From positions 1 through 60,525 of the forward strand of contig JBNGIQ010008532.1 in assembly GCA_049999765.1 (NCBI GenBank): 60,525 bases of DNA, given 5' to 3'. Every line of letters begins with the position of its first letter. Position 1 is the first letter of the stretch. Source of the DNA: Phaeoceros laevis (Eukaryota; Anthocerotophyta; Anthocerotopsida; Notothyladales). Below the pieces are notes generated by a model. It was given only the letters and a program-made list of their open reading frames with translations. It was not told where the DNA came from and searched no databases. Shown one piece after another: positions 10,076-20,697 of this stretch. Position numbers and translations under genes: made by a program.

Positions 10076-13000
10076 AGTGGATGGTGCTGTCTAGGTGAAC
10101 AAGCCTGGCAGCATCTCTCAGCTGAAGGATTGTCAGTTATTCATGCCTTCCTATTCAGTATTATATAGCTTCGAATTCTGCCATCGCTGGGTTACTACCG
10201 TCTCTGAAGGAAAAGTCAGATCAGGTGCCAAGTGAAAGTAGGTCCTTGATGATGAATCCACCTTGAACGCTGCCCATACTTGCACAACATGTGTGGCATC
10301 GAGCAAAAGCATTCTTTGTACAGTACCACGTTACTTATGAGCTTCGAGTGGTTACAGCGGAGATGCTCTGAGCTCTGCTCCTCGTCTGTTAGGTGAAAGC
10401 GAATCAGGTTAAAACTACCCCAATGCAATGTAAGGTGTAAAAGACATAACCCAGGTAATTGAATGCCGGTTCAGGTTCCGAACAAAGATACATCAGCTGT
10501 CTGGAAGGTGGATCATCGTCCTGCTCAATTTTTGTCTGAAAACGGAAAGCATGGTGGTATGGAAACTAACCGCGAGGGGAGTGCACCATCATGACCCGCA
10601 CACACCGGTTTACTCATTAAGTACCAACTGCGGACAGCGAAGCAGCTGCCGGTGAGCGATAACCGGGCGTGATGTTACTGCGAGAGGATGGTGGGAGCCG
10701 CACTATCGGGGTACTTTTCCCGTCGCGACGGAACGGGACTTTCACCAGCACCAGCATCAGCACCAGCAGCACCAGCCACCAGGGTGGAGGAGTCCTTGCG
10801 AATCTACCTTTCAGATCCCCTGGACGGCGACGGAACGGGTAACTGATGCACCCCACATTATACACTATGCGGCCGCCACGACACACCCACATGCGTACCG
10901 TGACAGCGTGACCGCGACCATACCATATGGCACGGCGACGACTGCATCGCGTCATCAGCACCGCCCGTCACTCCGACGGGGTACCGTCACGAGGCTGGTG
11001 ACCGGACGGCGCCGGGTAGGCGGGATCACGAGCCGAGGAGGCTACTCGACGTGTAGCCTAGTCGAGTGGAGCCGGCACAGATTAATGGCGGGGGCGGGGA
11101 TCGATTGCCGCGCCGGGGACGGGGATTGGCGTGGTGAGGACGCAGCAGAAGTGGCAGGCGGCGTAATGGTGCGCGGCGTACAGGGGCGGGCCATGGCGGA
11201 AGGCGGAAAGCAGCAACAGGCCAAGTAGGCAGCAGCGTCGAATGCGGTCGGAGCAGCTGGCCGGAGCCGCCGGACTAGCTGCCTCGGGAGCCGGCTGAGC
11301 AGTCGCTAGGCTACCTCCACTTGCATTGGCTGGAAGCACTGTCACCACGGGAGGGAGGATCTGGAGAAAGGGAGAGAGCGGTTTCAGGGCAGGGCAGGGC
11401 AGTCGGGGCGGTGTGGCAGTGACAGGTTCCGTGACGCTGTCCTCTCTCTGTCAATTTCCGGGCTGCAGCTGCGGGCAACCAGGCAGGCAGGCAGGTAGGC
11501 AAAAACTCTTCACCAATCCGCTCTGCAACACCTGCTTTATCATTGCCAGTCGTAATCACTCCACGCCAGGAGTCAGATGAGGCGGTAGGAGAAGTAGATG
11601 CCATGCCTGGGACTTGTGCTATGATTGTGATGTGTAACGCTTAATGTACTAGGCCCGGGCTCCATAATTGCGCCTTAACTGCTGCTGTCCATCTCCCTCC
11701 GCTCTTGTCATCATCTGTTTTGACTGGGAATGCTAGCATTGATTTGATCGCCTTGTGCTTTGTTTACGAGTGCGATGCATGGGAGTGCCATGGAAGTCAT
11801 GAGTTTCCTAAGCCTCTAGAGAATTGGACCGGTTTGGGAGTCTTGGGACCCGTTCTTGCCCTGTCAGCTGATGCAGCTAGGTGGCATGCCTGCTACACAG
11901 GCCACAGGGCTTGAGGACCGTTCCTGGAAGCTTCCCTGCTCTGCCTGTTGCTTGAATAGCATTTAGATCGCCAACTGCACAGCCTCGCTTTTCCTGCCGG
12001 CCCCGCCCTCTTGCTATCTGTCTTGAATTCTCTCTCCGCTAGCAAGGCAAGCTGCTCTGCTGCCAAATGCGCTGGTCTTGGCTACTCTATTAGATATTCT
12101 TTCCAGGTACGCCGCGTGCTGGCTGGACGCATGTCACATTGAATACAGCCTCTGCTGGCTTGGATACAGAAACACCAGCTTTGGCAGGCCTGCTCAGGCG
12201 TCGTTTGCGGTCTCGATGGGCTGAACGTACGCAAGTACTTCGGGTCCCGAACTAATCTCCTCTTCTTTCTTGGGACTCCAGTTTAAGGATCCAAAGATGA
12301 TGGGGAATTCCTTCTTCTATATTGGTAGCTGGTCACGGGATTGGAATGGCCCCATCCGTCCCGTTGGTCCGTTGGTTGGGATTGCTGTCCAGAATGGAAT
12401 GGATGTCTAACGTGAGTGACTGTAGTGTGCTCACTTGAACCCACCAACTGAGAATCGCAAAGTACTTAATACATTGCCGTTGCTGAGCTCAGGGTCGATC
12501 TGCTGCCCGGATGTAGGATTGCAGCGGTCTGGGTTCCAGCTTTTTCAAGTCCTTTCTTTGGTTTGACATAATTGCATCGGTGGGTACCTTTTAGAGTCCG
12601 CCGACCGATACATGTTCCATTCCGGCATATATTCCTGCTGTCCACCAAACATACTTCTCCCGCTTTCTCGTCTGTCTGCTCTCCTGCTCAAGGCACGATC
12701 ACCTTGGATCCGGGTTCTTCTCAAGAAGGGCCTTAAGACGCCTGTGCGTCTTGTGCTGTGTGTGTCGCCTCCCTGTTTGTCGCTGCTATTCATCAGAGTT
12801 CATTGCTCTGGGCCTCTGTGTGGGTATGGCCGGGGCACCAGTGTTATTTGGGAGCTTGGGACCTCCACATTTGCACCACTGCGTCTTGGCGTATGTGAGC
12901 AGTACGCCTTGAAGTTCTTCTTTAGATAAAAAGCTCTGGTGCTGGTGCTGATCTCTTCGGTACGAACCAGCAAACCTTTATGTCATATTTGGAGAGATCA

Positions 13001-13560
13001 GCATCAATAACAGAGCTCTTCAATCTTTAGTCTGTACCTGCCAACTCTGTCGCCAATCCGACACCAAGGTTGTGACGATTTGATTTGAAGCGGTTTCTTT
13101 CTGGGAGCTGATCTGGTCAGGAAATCTAGTGGCTTGTCAATGTTTTATGGTTGGTGTTATCGTTATGCAATTTGGTGACCGTGTCCTTTGACAGCAGCTG
13201 AAGCGGGGACTTAGTTCTCTTGAAACAGGAACTGGAAGATGCCATGAATGGCCTGGTTTGACGGACTCTCTTCTTTCGTTATGCTGGATTTTCTCTCATC
13301 TTTCGTTTTGTCAAAACCATCCTGAAACCCAACTAGGTTTGACTAGATTAGGAGCAAAGTGCATGACTTGTGAATTGCGGGGCCTGCTTAGCCTCAATCC
13401 TAGACGAAAGGTTGCGGAGCAGAAGGGCTGTGCTGAGCCCAGATGTGGTGTGTTGCAGGTCTTTTGAAGTTTGTGTGGTTCAAGTACTGCAGCTGGGCGA
13501 ACAGCGTCTTGAAGCCTTACTAAAACCCTGATAGCAGAGCGCTTGTTGCAGTGGTCAGGC
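10076..13560. other. Long intergenic region, no gene recognised
   Basis: About 3.5 kb without a recognisable protein. The part from 10600 to 11600 is GC-rich with simple repeats (for example caccagcagcaccagccacc near 10760 and aggcaggcaggcagg near 11490). The GC-rich start and later pyrimidine-rich stretches could include promoter and spliced 5' leader sequence of the fucosyltransferase-family gene at 13561, but I cannot define leader exons. Open frames here look random and have no conserved motifs. Confidence 0.45.
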
Positions 13561-15114
13561 ATGGCTAACCATTTATCAGCATCCCTGCTGTACTGTCTAT
13601 GCGTCATGGCATTTTCCCTTGTCCAGTCAGCTGCCTCTGGGAACGTCGTTGTCGAATCAGCCAAAGATGAGCAGGTCCTGCAAACTCTTGCGTCAGACCT
13701 AAAGTCAGAACCGGTTAGGTTCCCTCTGTTCCATCACATGCTGCCCAAGTCGTCCAATCCTGAGGGTCGTTTGACCGGTCCAGGTGTTTTCAAGGGCGTA
13801 GATGACAGGCTTCACTTGACTGCGAGGATTAGTGGCCATGTGCAAGTTCTGGGTCAGCCTACTTCCTTGCCTGCAATATCGTTCCCTAAGTCGATGGGAT
13901 CTGCCCGACGGGCCTCTTTGCTTGAATTTTCATCCAGAGCAGCTGAGCTGGCCCCACCTAATGGTTCTTACTGCTATGTGTTTAAGCCCGAGTCTGAACC
14001 ATTACCAGAGCCTCCAATTTCATGGATTCCTAAGGCAGAGCGCTATCTGTTTGCAGCATGCACTTATGGTCAAATTAGCAATCGCCTCAGTTGCTTCAAA
14101 AACTATATGCTCTTTGCAGCAATGCTTAACCGAACTCTCGTCTTTCCTGAGCATGATGCCAAGTCCGAGTATCTTTACAACCTGGTTTTCAATGTAAGTC
14201 ATGCAAGGGCATGCCTCGGCGGTCCAACAGCAACGATTGTATCTCTCAAGGAGTATGTTGCAGCCAGGGGTGCTATGTTGAAGGTGGACAAGCTTATGTG
14301 CTGGTACCCGAACTGTCATACTTTTTCTGGTGGAAGCGACCTGGATCTGAGGTGGCCTCATGAAGTTGTCTTTCCGGCTCCTGTGTATCTCAACACCCGG
14401 AGGACGTCCATGATCTCTAGGAGGCAATTCTATCATACTTTTGGTGAAGAATCGTCTCAGGTCCTCTCACTGGGTGATGTATTTGGCCAGGTTATCCAGG
14501 ATGCTCCTCACTTTTATCATTATCCCAATGGGCCGTTCCAGACGAGCTGCAGTTTGCTGGTGCAACCCCATGATGCTATTATAGAAGCAGCCAAGGGCTT
14601 AGTGAGAACATTCATGGGAGTTGAGTACATGGCCGTGCATCTTCGACGAGGGGACACCTACAATTTCTGGCGTCACTGTGGGAAGCCTCATCTGGTCTGT
14701 TATCTACCAATGCGCAGAATTGCAGAGTGCTTGGTTACCAAGCTCTCAGCGGCAAATCTTACTGTGCTGTTTGCTTCCACTAATGCATTTCCTTCAGAGC
14801 TTCGCTTCCTGGAATCCCTTCTGCTGGCACACAACCCACCTATTACTCTCGTGACTTTGCCGAGAAGTTTCAGGGAGGAGCCTTACCAGTGGGCGGCTCA
14901 TTGGAACGATTTGAACTTGGACGATCATCCTTTAGCCCGGGCAACCCTCGACAAGCTGGTATGTGCAATGGCCAAAGTTTTCCTTGGCAGCAGAGCGTCT
15001 ACCTTCACCGGGGACATCGTGAGTATGAGAGCTGCTTTGGATACTGTCTCGTGTAGTGACCAGCAAATCTGTTCCAGTGAATGGGTGGAAAGTCTGCCCA
15101 CATTTCACAACTAG
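13561..15114 (+). CDS. O-fucosyltransferase family protein (GT65/68/106-like fold)
   Basis: A single-exon gene of 517 residues. Such plant proteins are Golgi or ER lumenal GDP-fucose-dependent transferases or relatives; acceptors are known for only a few. Residues 1-26 (MANHLSASLLYCLCVMAFSL and after) look like a signal peptide or signal anchor. The fucosyltransferase domain starts near residue 160 with YLFAACTYGQISNRLSCFKN and MLNRTLVFPEHD, typical of the N-terminal nucleotide-sugar fold. A central VEYMAVHLRRGD carries the Arg expected to contact GDP-fucose. The C-terminal VFLGSRASTFTGDIVSMR matches the family's last motif. Eight or more Cys residues suit a secreted protein. The ATG at 13561 is the first in frame; no introns are needed within the coding region. 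Acceptor and subfamily cannot be set from sequence alone. Confidence 0.88.
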   Translation: MANHLSASLLYCLCVMAFSLVQSAASGNVVVESAKDEQVLQTLASDLKSEPVRFPLFHHMLPKSSNPEGRLTGPGVFKGVDDRLHLTARISGHVQVLGQPTSLPAISFPKSMGSARRASLLEFSSRAAELAPPNGSYCYVFKPESEPLPEPPISWIPKAERYLFAACTYGQISNRLSCFKNYMLFAAMLNRTLVFPEHDAKSEYLYNLVFNVSHARACLGGPTATIVSLKEYVAARGAMLKVDKLMCWYPNCHTFSGGSDLDLRWPHEVVFPAPVYLNTRRTSMISRRQFYHTFGEESSQVLSLGDVFGQVIQDAPHFYHYPNGPFQTSCSLLVQPHDAIIEAAKGLVRTFMGVEYMAVHLRRGDTYNFWRHCGKPHLVCYLPMRRIAECLVTKLSAANLTVLFASTNAFPSELRFLESLLLAHNPPITLVTLPRSFREEPYQWAAHWNDLNLDDHPLARATLDKLVCAMAKVFLGSRASTFTGDIVSMRAALDTVSCSDQQICSSEWVESLPTFHN

Positions 15115-16073
15115 GTGAAGCCACCTCCTTGTATGTAGAGCGACTATTGCACGGATCTGCTGGTGAGGTCGAGGAAACAGTAAGCTGTTTCAAACAATTT
15201 TGTTGCTAGTCGTGCTTCAAACAATTTGCTTCCTGGTTCCATCGCAGCAAACATCACATCATGAACATGCTGGGCCAGCTCGCAAGGTCATGCATGGCAT
15301 TCACTAACAGTAAATGTGAACCCGAGATTGCTCTTCTAAGCGGCCTCTCGGCTTCTGCTTGTGGAGGAAGTGAAAGCATCAAATCGTTACGTAGACTAGT
15401 AGCAGGTAGCAGCAACAGGTTTGCTAAGGGCTACACTTCCTTTCTCCTAAAGCTGAAAGCGTTCGCGCGTAGGTAACGATGAAACGGACCTTGCCTGAAT
15501 GGACGAGCCTGTATATGTTCCGTCATTCCGTGTAATGTGTGTTGTCAATCCGTTTCAGGATGTGATGGAGCTCATGATTGCATCGTCATGGAAGCAAATT
15601 ACAGAGGGTCGTACTTTCCAAGACAGAAATTGTAGGGACCATGAAGGGACTAGTAGGGGCTACGCTAGACTAGCCTGCATCTGTAAGGGACCAGTCATCC
15701 CTGTGTGAACCCTGGTAACAATACAACCAGAAGAATGTTGCATTCAAAATGGGATTCATGAAATTAAGCTCTTCATCAGTCTTTTTTGGCTGTATACGCC
15801 TTATGATTAACAATAATAATAAGCTCTTCATCGCTCAGGTTCATGGCTATGGTTGCATAAGATTCCTTTACGAAGTATCCGATATGCAGGACAGTTTCGG
15901 CTGCCATTATAAAAGCGTAAGCCAAATTGTTTGAAATTGCGAGCGTACACAGGGCAGGAGCTCTAGGCCCGATTCAGTCACTCTTCCTTTCGGGTGCTTT
16001 CAAAAACAGCCTTCCGGATCACAAGACACGACATTCTGGCCTACTGAAAGATGAACATACAATCAGTTGAGAC
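15115..16073. other. Intergenic, no gene recognised
   Basis: 3' flank of the O-fucosyltransferase-family gene. No conserved ORF. The right part would lie downstream of the snoRNA-like cluster if that is transcribed leftward. Confidence 0.45.
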
Positions 16074-16159
16074 GGATCAGATACACTGGCTTAGCTCGAA
16101 TGAGCAAATCGCTTAGGTCGAATCAAATTCGATCATTTGGGGAAAGTGTCCTCATTTCC
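16074..16159 (-). ncRNA. Putative box C/D snoRNA, copy 1
   Basis: Read on the minus strand, this 86-nt element starts GGAA, then ATGAGGA (one mismatch to the C box RTGATGA), and ends CTGA (perfect D box) followed by TCC. GGA and TCC form a short terminal stem. Similarity to copies 2 and 3 begins and ends at these boxes, while the sequence outside is unrelated, as expected for duplicated snoRNA genes. The segment before the D box, GCTAAGCCAGTGTAT, is the candidate guide. D' is weak here (TTGA). Confidence 0.62.
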
Positions 16160-16265
16160 AGTCCGAAAGGGGCCAACACCAGATCTCAAGGAAGAAGATC
16201 AACCGAAACCCTACGATGCAAATTTTGTAGTCACGAAAGCCCTATTTGGACCCTATAGGTTATTC

Positions 16266-16351
16266 GGATAAGATATACTGGCTTAGCTCCGAAGAGCAAA
16301 TCGCATAGGTCGAATCAGCTTCGATCATTTGGGGAAAGTATCCTCATCTCC
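16266..16351 (-). ncRNA. Putative box C/D snoRNA, copy 2
   Basis: This element is 86 nt on the minus strand, with C box ATGAGGA, an internal CTGA (D') after CCCCAAATGATCGAAG, and a terminal CTTA where copies 1 and 3 have CTGA. The D-box change may make it a weaker or dead copy. The candidate D guide GCTAAGCCAGTATAT matches copy 3 exactly. Confidence 0.55.
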
Positions 16352-16436
16352 GTGCATGGACTCGAAAGAAAACTACGACACACACAAAACCTAATTTTCA
16401 GGGCAGACAGGAGGCCGGACAAGAACGCCAGGAGAA

Positions 16437-16520
16437 GGATCAGATATACTGGCTTAGCTCCGAAGAGCAGTCGCATAGTCGAATCAGATTCGATCATTTG
16501 GGGAAAGTATCCTCATATCC
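16437..16520 (-). ncRNA. Putative box C/D snoRNA, copy 3 (best formed)
   Basis: The 84-nt element reads GGAT, C box ATGAGGA, a first guide region ending in D' CTGA, a C'-like ATGCGA, an internal hairpin (GCTC, loop TTCG, GAGC), the candidate guide GCTAAGCCAGTATAT, then D box CTGA and ATCC overlap. GGAT and ATCC form the terminal stem. All parts expected of a C/D snoRNA are present, with one mismatch in the C box. Nucleolar 2'-O-methylation guidance is the expected role. I could not establish the target: ACTGGCTT, complementary to the guide, also occurs in the conserved large-subunit rRNA segment GGGATAACTGGCTTG, but eight bases is weak. Confidence 0.65.
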
Positions 16521-16611
16521 ACAGACAAGACTGGAACAACAAGAAAGCCCAGCCTCCACTCAGAGTAGACCTTAACATCCTCCAAAACAACAGCACACCA
16601 GCGGCAGCAAA

Positions 16612-16683
16612 GGATCAGACATACTGGCGTGACTGGAAGAGGTCAAATCAAGTTTGAATCACTTGCGGGAGCATGCACATAGC
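16612..16683 (-). ncRNA. Diverged fourth copy of the C/D snoRNA-like element
   Basis: On the minus strand it keeps the 3' end GCCAGTATGT-CTGA-TCC seen in the other copies, at the same spacing (about 175 bases from copy 3). Its 5' half has diverged and I see no convincing C box; the left boundary given is approximate. It may be a decayed copy or a snoRNA with a different guide. Confidence 0.35.
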
Positions 16684-16824
16684 AACGCCGGAATTGGAGA
16701 ACCTAAGTTCAGACAGGAATCCAGCATAAACCCAGAGCCCTTGCCGCTCGGGACCCCGGCAACATCTCATCCGCTGCCGCCCCCAACTCCACCTTCCGGA
16801 ACCCCCGCACAGACCAATAGTTGC

Positions 16825-16910
16825 ACTGTTTCTTAAGGCGCAGCCGCAAGCCTTTATATATAGTGCTGTCGCGAAACCCTAATCTGAAGTCACACACAGC
16901 CCTAATCGGA
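16825..16910 (-). promoter_or_regulatory. Telo box plus TATA promoter for the snoRNA-like cluster
   Basis: On the minus strand a TATA box, CTATATATAAAG (about 16852-16863), lies just downstream of TTAGGGTTT (16874-16882), a plant telo box. A partial second telo motif is near 16901-16907. The predicted start would be near 16825, about 150 bases before the first snoRNA-like copy. Telo boxes with TATA are a known promoter pattern of plant snoRNA and ribosomal-protein genes, which supports leftward transcription of the cluster. Confidence 0.5.
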
Positions 16911-17310
16911 ATCCTAGGGCAAGGGGCTCTAAGATGACTCGTGTAGTTCCAGCCTGTGGCTAGAGTCATGATCCCTGCGACTAATAAAGCAGTGTCAAAG
17001 GCATGAGTGGATCGCGTCTTCGCAGAGCCCGCAGGGAGATGACGAGTCAATTTTAAACTTTTAAACAGGGGTGTGCTTGTAGACAAGCACGCCGCTTCAT
17101 GTGTGCCAAGAGCCCAAAAGTGGCCGCAGCAGGCTGGCACTCTCGCCTGCCTGGATGAGGATAGCGCAAGACCCGCTCGGGTCAACCCGCAAGCAGGTGT
17201 AAAACGCGCCACCCTCGATTCTGATGAACATCGCACCTCACATTCATACCCAACAATTCCTTCCAAGTTCCAATTCCTCTTCGTCAGAATCTTCGTCCGT
17301 ACATTCAGCT
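16911..17310. other. Divergent intergenic region between snoRNA-like cluster and lectin
   Basis: No gene is recognised. It should contain upstream control sequence for both the leftward cluster and the rightward lectin gene. One AGCCCA (TGGGCT on the minus strand, a site II-like element) occurs near 17109. Confidence 0.4.
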
Positions 17311-18276
17311 ATGGCGTCCGCCAATCGCAAGCTCTTCATCGCTGTGCTCCTCTTCGGGGTAGTCTCGACTTGCAAAATTTTGCAAGCTGAGCTTCGTGAT
17401 GACCATGATCGAATTGATAGTGACGTTCAAGTCGGTGCTTGCAGATTGTCCTGACCGACTTCGCCCTGAGTGCGTCTGCGGCTACCCATGGCAAGGTGAG
17501 AATGAATTCATGATCACGCGACCGAGTTCGAGATTTGGCAATTCGGATGGAGCCTTGATGATCGATATCTATTGACATGCTTCGGATTCCTGGAGCTGCA
17601 GCATCATCACAAGAAGACTCTGAGGCATAGGAGACACCACCGTCGATCCCCATCACCGCCTCCTCCCACGCCAGTCGGCGAGTGCCTCACCACCGTGGGC
17701 CCATTTCCGCCCACTGTGCCACAGGGCAGCCAGCCCTGGGACAACGGCGTGCATCTCAACCTCGCCGAAATCACCGTCTTCTACACCCCGACTGCCATCA
17801 GGGGCCTTCTCATCACCTACATCGAGCCCGGGCAGGACCAGTTCTCCCTCTTCCAGCACGGGGCCTGCTGCTCCAATCCTTCCGAGTGGAACGAAATTGC
17901 GGTGAGCTTGCGTGGACGACCACGGAGGTAGCCCCCAGCTGCTGCGGAGACATACATGAATTCTCTGTAGATTTTCCGATTCATCCCAGGTCTCTGAAGT
18001 CGAGGTTTTGATGTTGTCCCTCTTACAGGTGAGGGTGCAGAGTTCGGGGCGTTTCGGAAGCTAACTGGAACTTACCCGGTGCCGTCGGGACTCAACTCCT
18101 TCAGCATCGTGGATTTTCAGTCCACAGAGTTTGGGCCTTGGGGCGCCTCTCAGGGGGACGTCTCCCTCGACGCACCTAATCCCACTGGACCACGCTACAT
18201 TGTTGGCTTCTTTGGCGCCGCCAACGAGACCCGTGTCACACAGCTGGGTGCACATTTCAGGGCGGACTCCTGCTGA
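17311..18276 (+). CDS. Secreted jacalin-like lectin with His/Arg-rich linker
   Basis: Jacalin domains are beta-prism lectins that usually bind mannose or galactose. Four exons give about 213 residues: 17311-17358, 17445-17495, 17602-17901 and 18034-18276. Exons 1-2 encode the signal peptide MASANRKLFIAVLLFG then IVLTDFALSASA, with likely cleavage before ATHGK. A basic linker follows (HHHKKTLRHRRHHRRS) and then a proline run. The lectin domain runs from ECLTTVGPF through WDNGVHLNLAEITVFY, and the C-terminal RYIVGFFGAAN and VTQLGAHF are the typical last strands. The fourth exon is the weak point: only an acceptor at GAG (18033) keeps the frame with the donor at 17902, while the better-looking TTACAG five bases upstream does not. 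One domain only, so probably an apoplastic monovalent lectin; sugar specificity cannot be read. Confidence 0.75.
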
Positions 18277-18706
18277 GGGAAGCTCTTCATTTGCTTCCCA
18301 TCGGCAATCACCACCTTGTTCTTAGAGTGATCTGAGCTCGTCTCAAAAATTTCAAGGCGTACATCCAAATTTGTGAAATGCTGCCAGTCGCAGCAATTGC
18401 AACCGATTCCAGGGTTTGGCGTACGCTTCTAATCGCAGAACAGCAAACACGCACGTTTGATGAGTGTAACTCCAGGGACAGGGAATCCATCCACATGCAA
18501 TCCGCAGCAGTAGAGGCTGCGAAGTCCTCATTCGCTTTGCAACCAGTGACAATGAACGGCGAGCACATGCTACAGTCACTTTAGTAGTGTAATTTATAAC
18601 GAAAAGTGCGAAGTACTTTTTAGCCACACTTCCGAGTATTCTAGCTACTTCGTTTGAAGCTTGCCTCCTCCAGTGTTTGTGTGGAGCAATCAACAGGGCG
18701 ATCACA
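18277..18706. other. Intergenic, lectin 3' flank and methyltransferase promoter
   Basis: No gene or repeat is recognised. Short spacing to the next gene on the same strand suggests the lectin 3' UTR and the methyltransferase promoter share this interval. Confidence 0.45.
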
Positions 18707-20628
18707 ATGACCTCGACTGAGGCTCCGAGGATACTGCTCTATCCTCCTAAATCCGAGTTCATCTCGGATTTCTGGCGAGGTGATGTCACTCAATGCCCAC
18801 CCTCAATCTGTGATGCTGTGAGGATTTTTTACGGTTAGGTCGTGCTCCCGGTTCTCAATCTTGAGGGCTCTTTATTTTGGATTTCGTTGGTGCAGACAAG
18901 TATGAGAAAGAAGCGAGTAAGAATTGGAACCGCTTTTACCAGCGGAATGCGGATCGGGTGAATGACAGATTTTCAGCAGTCCTCGTTTTTCCTTACATCC
19001 CACTTGCGCCATCTCTCAAAGTTCTTTTACCTCTGCTCAGTTTTTCAAGGACAGGCATTACCTCGATAAGGAATGGGGCCACTTTTTTTCGACCCAGGTC
19101 TGATCCCTGCTTGATTCTGTGGCTGGCTGTACGAGTAGTGCTTGGCTCGTGTCATCCTAAGAACTTGCTTTGCAGTCACTGTAGTCTTCCATGACTGACT
19201 GCGATCTCACCTTCCAGGATAAGGACACGAAATTGGTGGCGTTGGAGGTCAGTGGTTGCTCGAACTTCATTGTTTGAAGGTGCATGGACTCTTGAGGTTC
19301 TAACGTACCCGTTTGTCTTCTTTTAGATCGGATGTGGAGCTGGAAATACTGTTTTTCCTCTTCTAGACGAGTATCCGAACCTTTTTATCTATGCATGTGA
19401 TTTTGCTCCACGTGCAGTTGACCTCGTGAAAGTAAGCAATTTTTCACTTGACCCGGCCTTGGTTCTTGTCTGGAGAAATGCACAAAGCCTAGGGGAAGAT
19501 TGTTTATGTCGTCTGGCAGTGGGTCAAAGCTTTGGTCCGTCTCACTGATATCGGGTTTCAACATGCTTGCAGGCTCACCCAACTTACAATGATAACAGAG
19601 TCAATGCGTTTGTATGTGATGCCACTGCAGATGACCTATGTTGTACCGTACCAGCAATGGCAGTGGACGTTGTCACCCTTGTAAGTTAGCGTAAGCTGTG
19701 CGCATCTTGCTTTCAGAAAAAGCTTTTTGGCCAGGAACAGGTTTGATTTCTATGAGATTTGGTTGTGAAAGGGTCCATGTAAGGTCCTAGGTGTCTGTTC
19801 GTTGCCTAGGACCTAGGAGTCTGGTGTTTATTACCTTGTGGTTGGCGGTGATTCTTTGCTGCTGCAGATCTTTATGCTATCAGCGGTGTCTCCTGCCAAA
19901 ATGACTGCTGTTTTGCAGAATATTAAGGCTGTTTTGAAGGTGATCCCAATTTTGAAGAAACATAAGTCCTAGACATTTCTTTGCCAGAAAGCAGTGTAAC
20001 TGTTGGTTTTAATAGATGGAAAGAGCTAAGCGTCGAGCATGCTTTGCTGTCATGGTTCTTACAGCCTGGAGGGTGTGTTCTTGTGCGGGATTATGCTGCA
20101 GGGGATCTCGCGCAGGTTTGTTACGGTGCTGATCAAGTAGTTTGTCCTCTGTGTTGGTACCTTTAACACTTCATACTTGACTACGGTGTGTAAGGGTTCT
20201 GAGTGGACAAGCATGATGGTGTTGTAGGAAAGACTGAAAAAGAAGGATCAGAAGATAAGTGAGAACTTCTTTGTCAGGGGCGATGGCACTGTAGGTTTAA
20301 CGCAACTACTTTCTGCTGTCAGTGCCCTTTTTGTTTTGCCATCAAGCTTATACGAGAGGAGTTGAGTGCAGCGGTCATACTATTTTACAGAAGAGATGCT
20401 TACATCTCTCTTTTCGAGGGAGGGATTCACATGTGAAGAGATGAAGATTCACAGCAGATCTGTCGAAAACCGAGCCAGGGAGCTGGTCATGCACAGGCAA
20501 GTGCATGTAGTTCCTTATTTTGGCTTTGGAAATCCTTGGCATGCTCGTTGATGTGGGTTATGTCGCTCCTCAGGCGGTGGATACAAGGAGCTTTCCGTTG
20601 GCAATGTTATTCTAGTGACCAACCTTGA
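18707..20628 (+). CDS. METTL6/TRM140-type tRNA m3C methyltransferase
   Basis: Family members use S-adenosylmethionine to make 3-methylcytidine at position 32 of tRNAs (METTL6 acts on tRNA-Ser). Eleven exons: 18707-18779, 18896-18957, 19041-19097, 19218-19247, 19327-19431, 19573-19680, 19868-19939, 20065-20115, 20228-20290, 20372-20496, 20574-20628. The frame closes at 266 residues, close to animal METTL6. The N terminus has [17 protein letters not shown] and [12 protein letters not shown], the family signature. The SAM site follows: [16 protein letters not shown] (motif I), [14 protein letters not shown] and VCDATADD. Then come [26 protein letters not shown] and the C-terminal RRWIQGAFR. The tenth intron begins GCAAGT, a GC-AG intron that is needed to keep the frame. 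The short length and lack of an N-terminal extension favour METTL6 over METTL2; substrate is inferred. Confidence 0.93.
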
Positions 20629-20691
20629 GGAACCCACATTTGGGTTCGGAGTCATAAAATGGTGTGCCCTCAAGGCTCATTGAATCCAGAG

Positions 20692-20697
20692 AATAAA
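20692..20697 (+). terminator. Polyadenylation signal AATAAA
   Basis: AATAAA lies 64 bases after the methyltransferase stop codon, a normal position for a plant near-upstream element. Confidence 0.5.

Noticed and set aside
10617-11604. Several 80-115 codon frames on both strands in the GC-rich intergenic region
   Set aside because: They overlap one another, use alternative starts in part, and show no family similarity or splice pattern.
16074-16680. The repeated element as a tRNA or tRNA-derived SINE on the plus strand (TGGCTTAGC resembles an A box, GGTCGAATC a B box)
   Set aside because: The B box lacks a base, no cloverleaf or acceptor stem forms, and the exact C-box/D-box boundaries on the minus strand explain the conservation better.
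16709-17266. 185-codon open frame on the minus strand
   Set aside because: It runs through the TATA/telo-box region and a basic low-complexity stretch, has no conserved motif, and overlaps upstream sequence of two better-supported transcripts.
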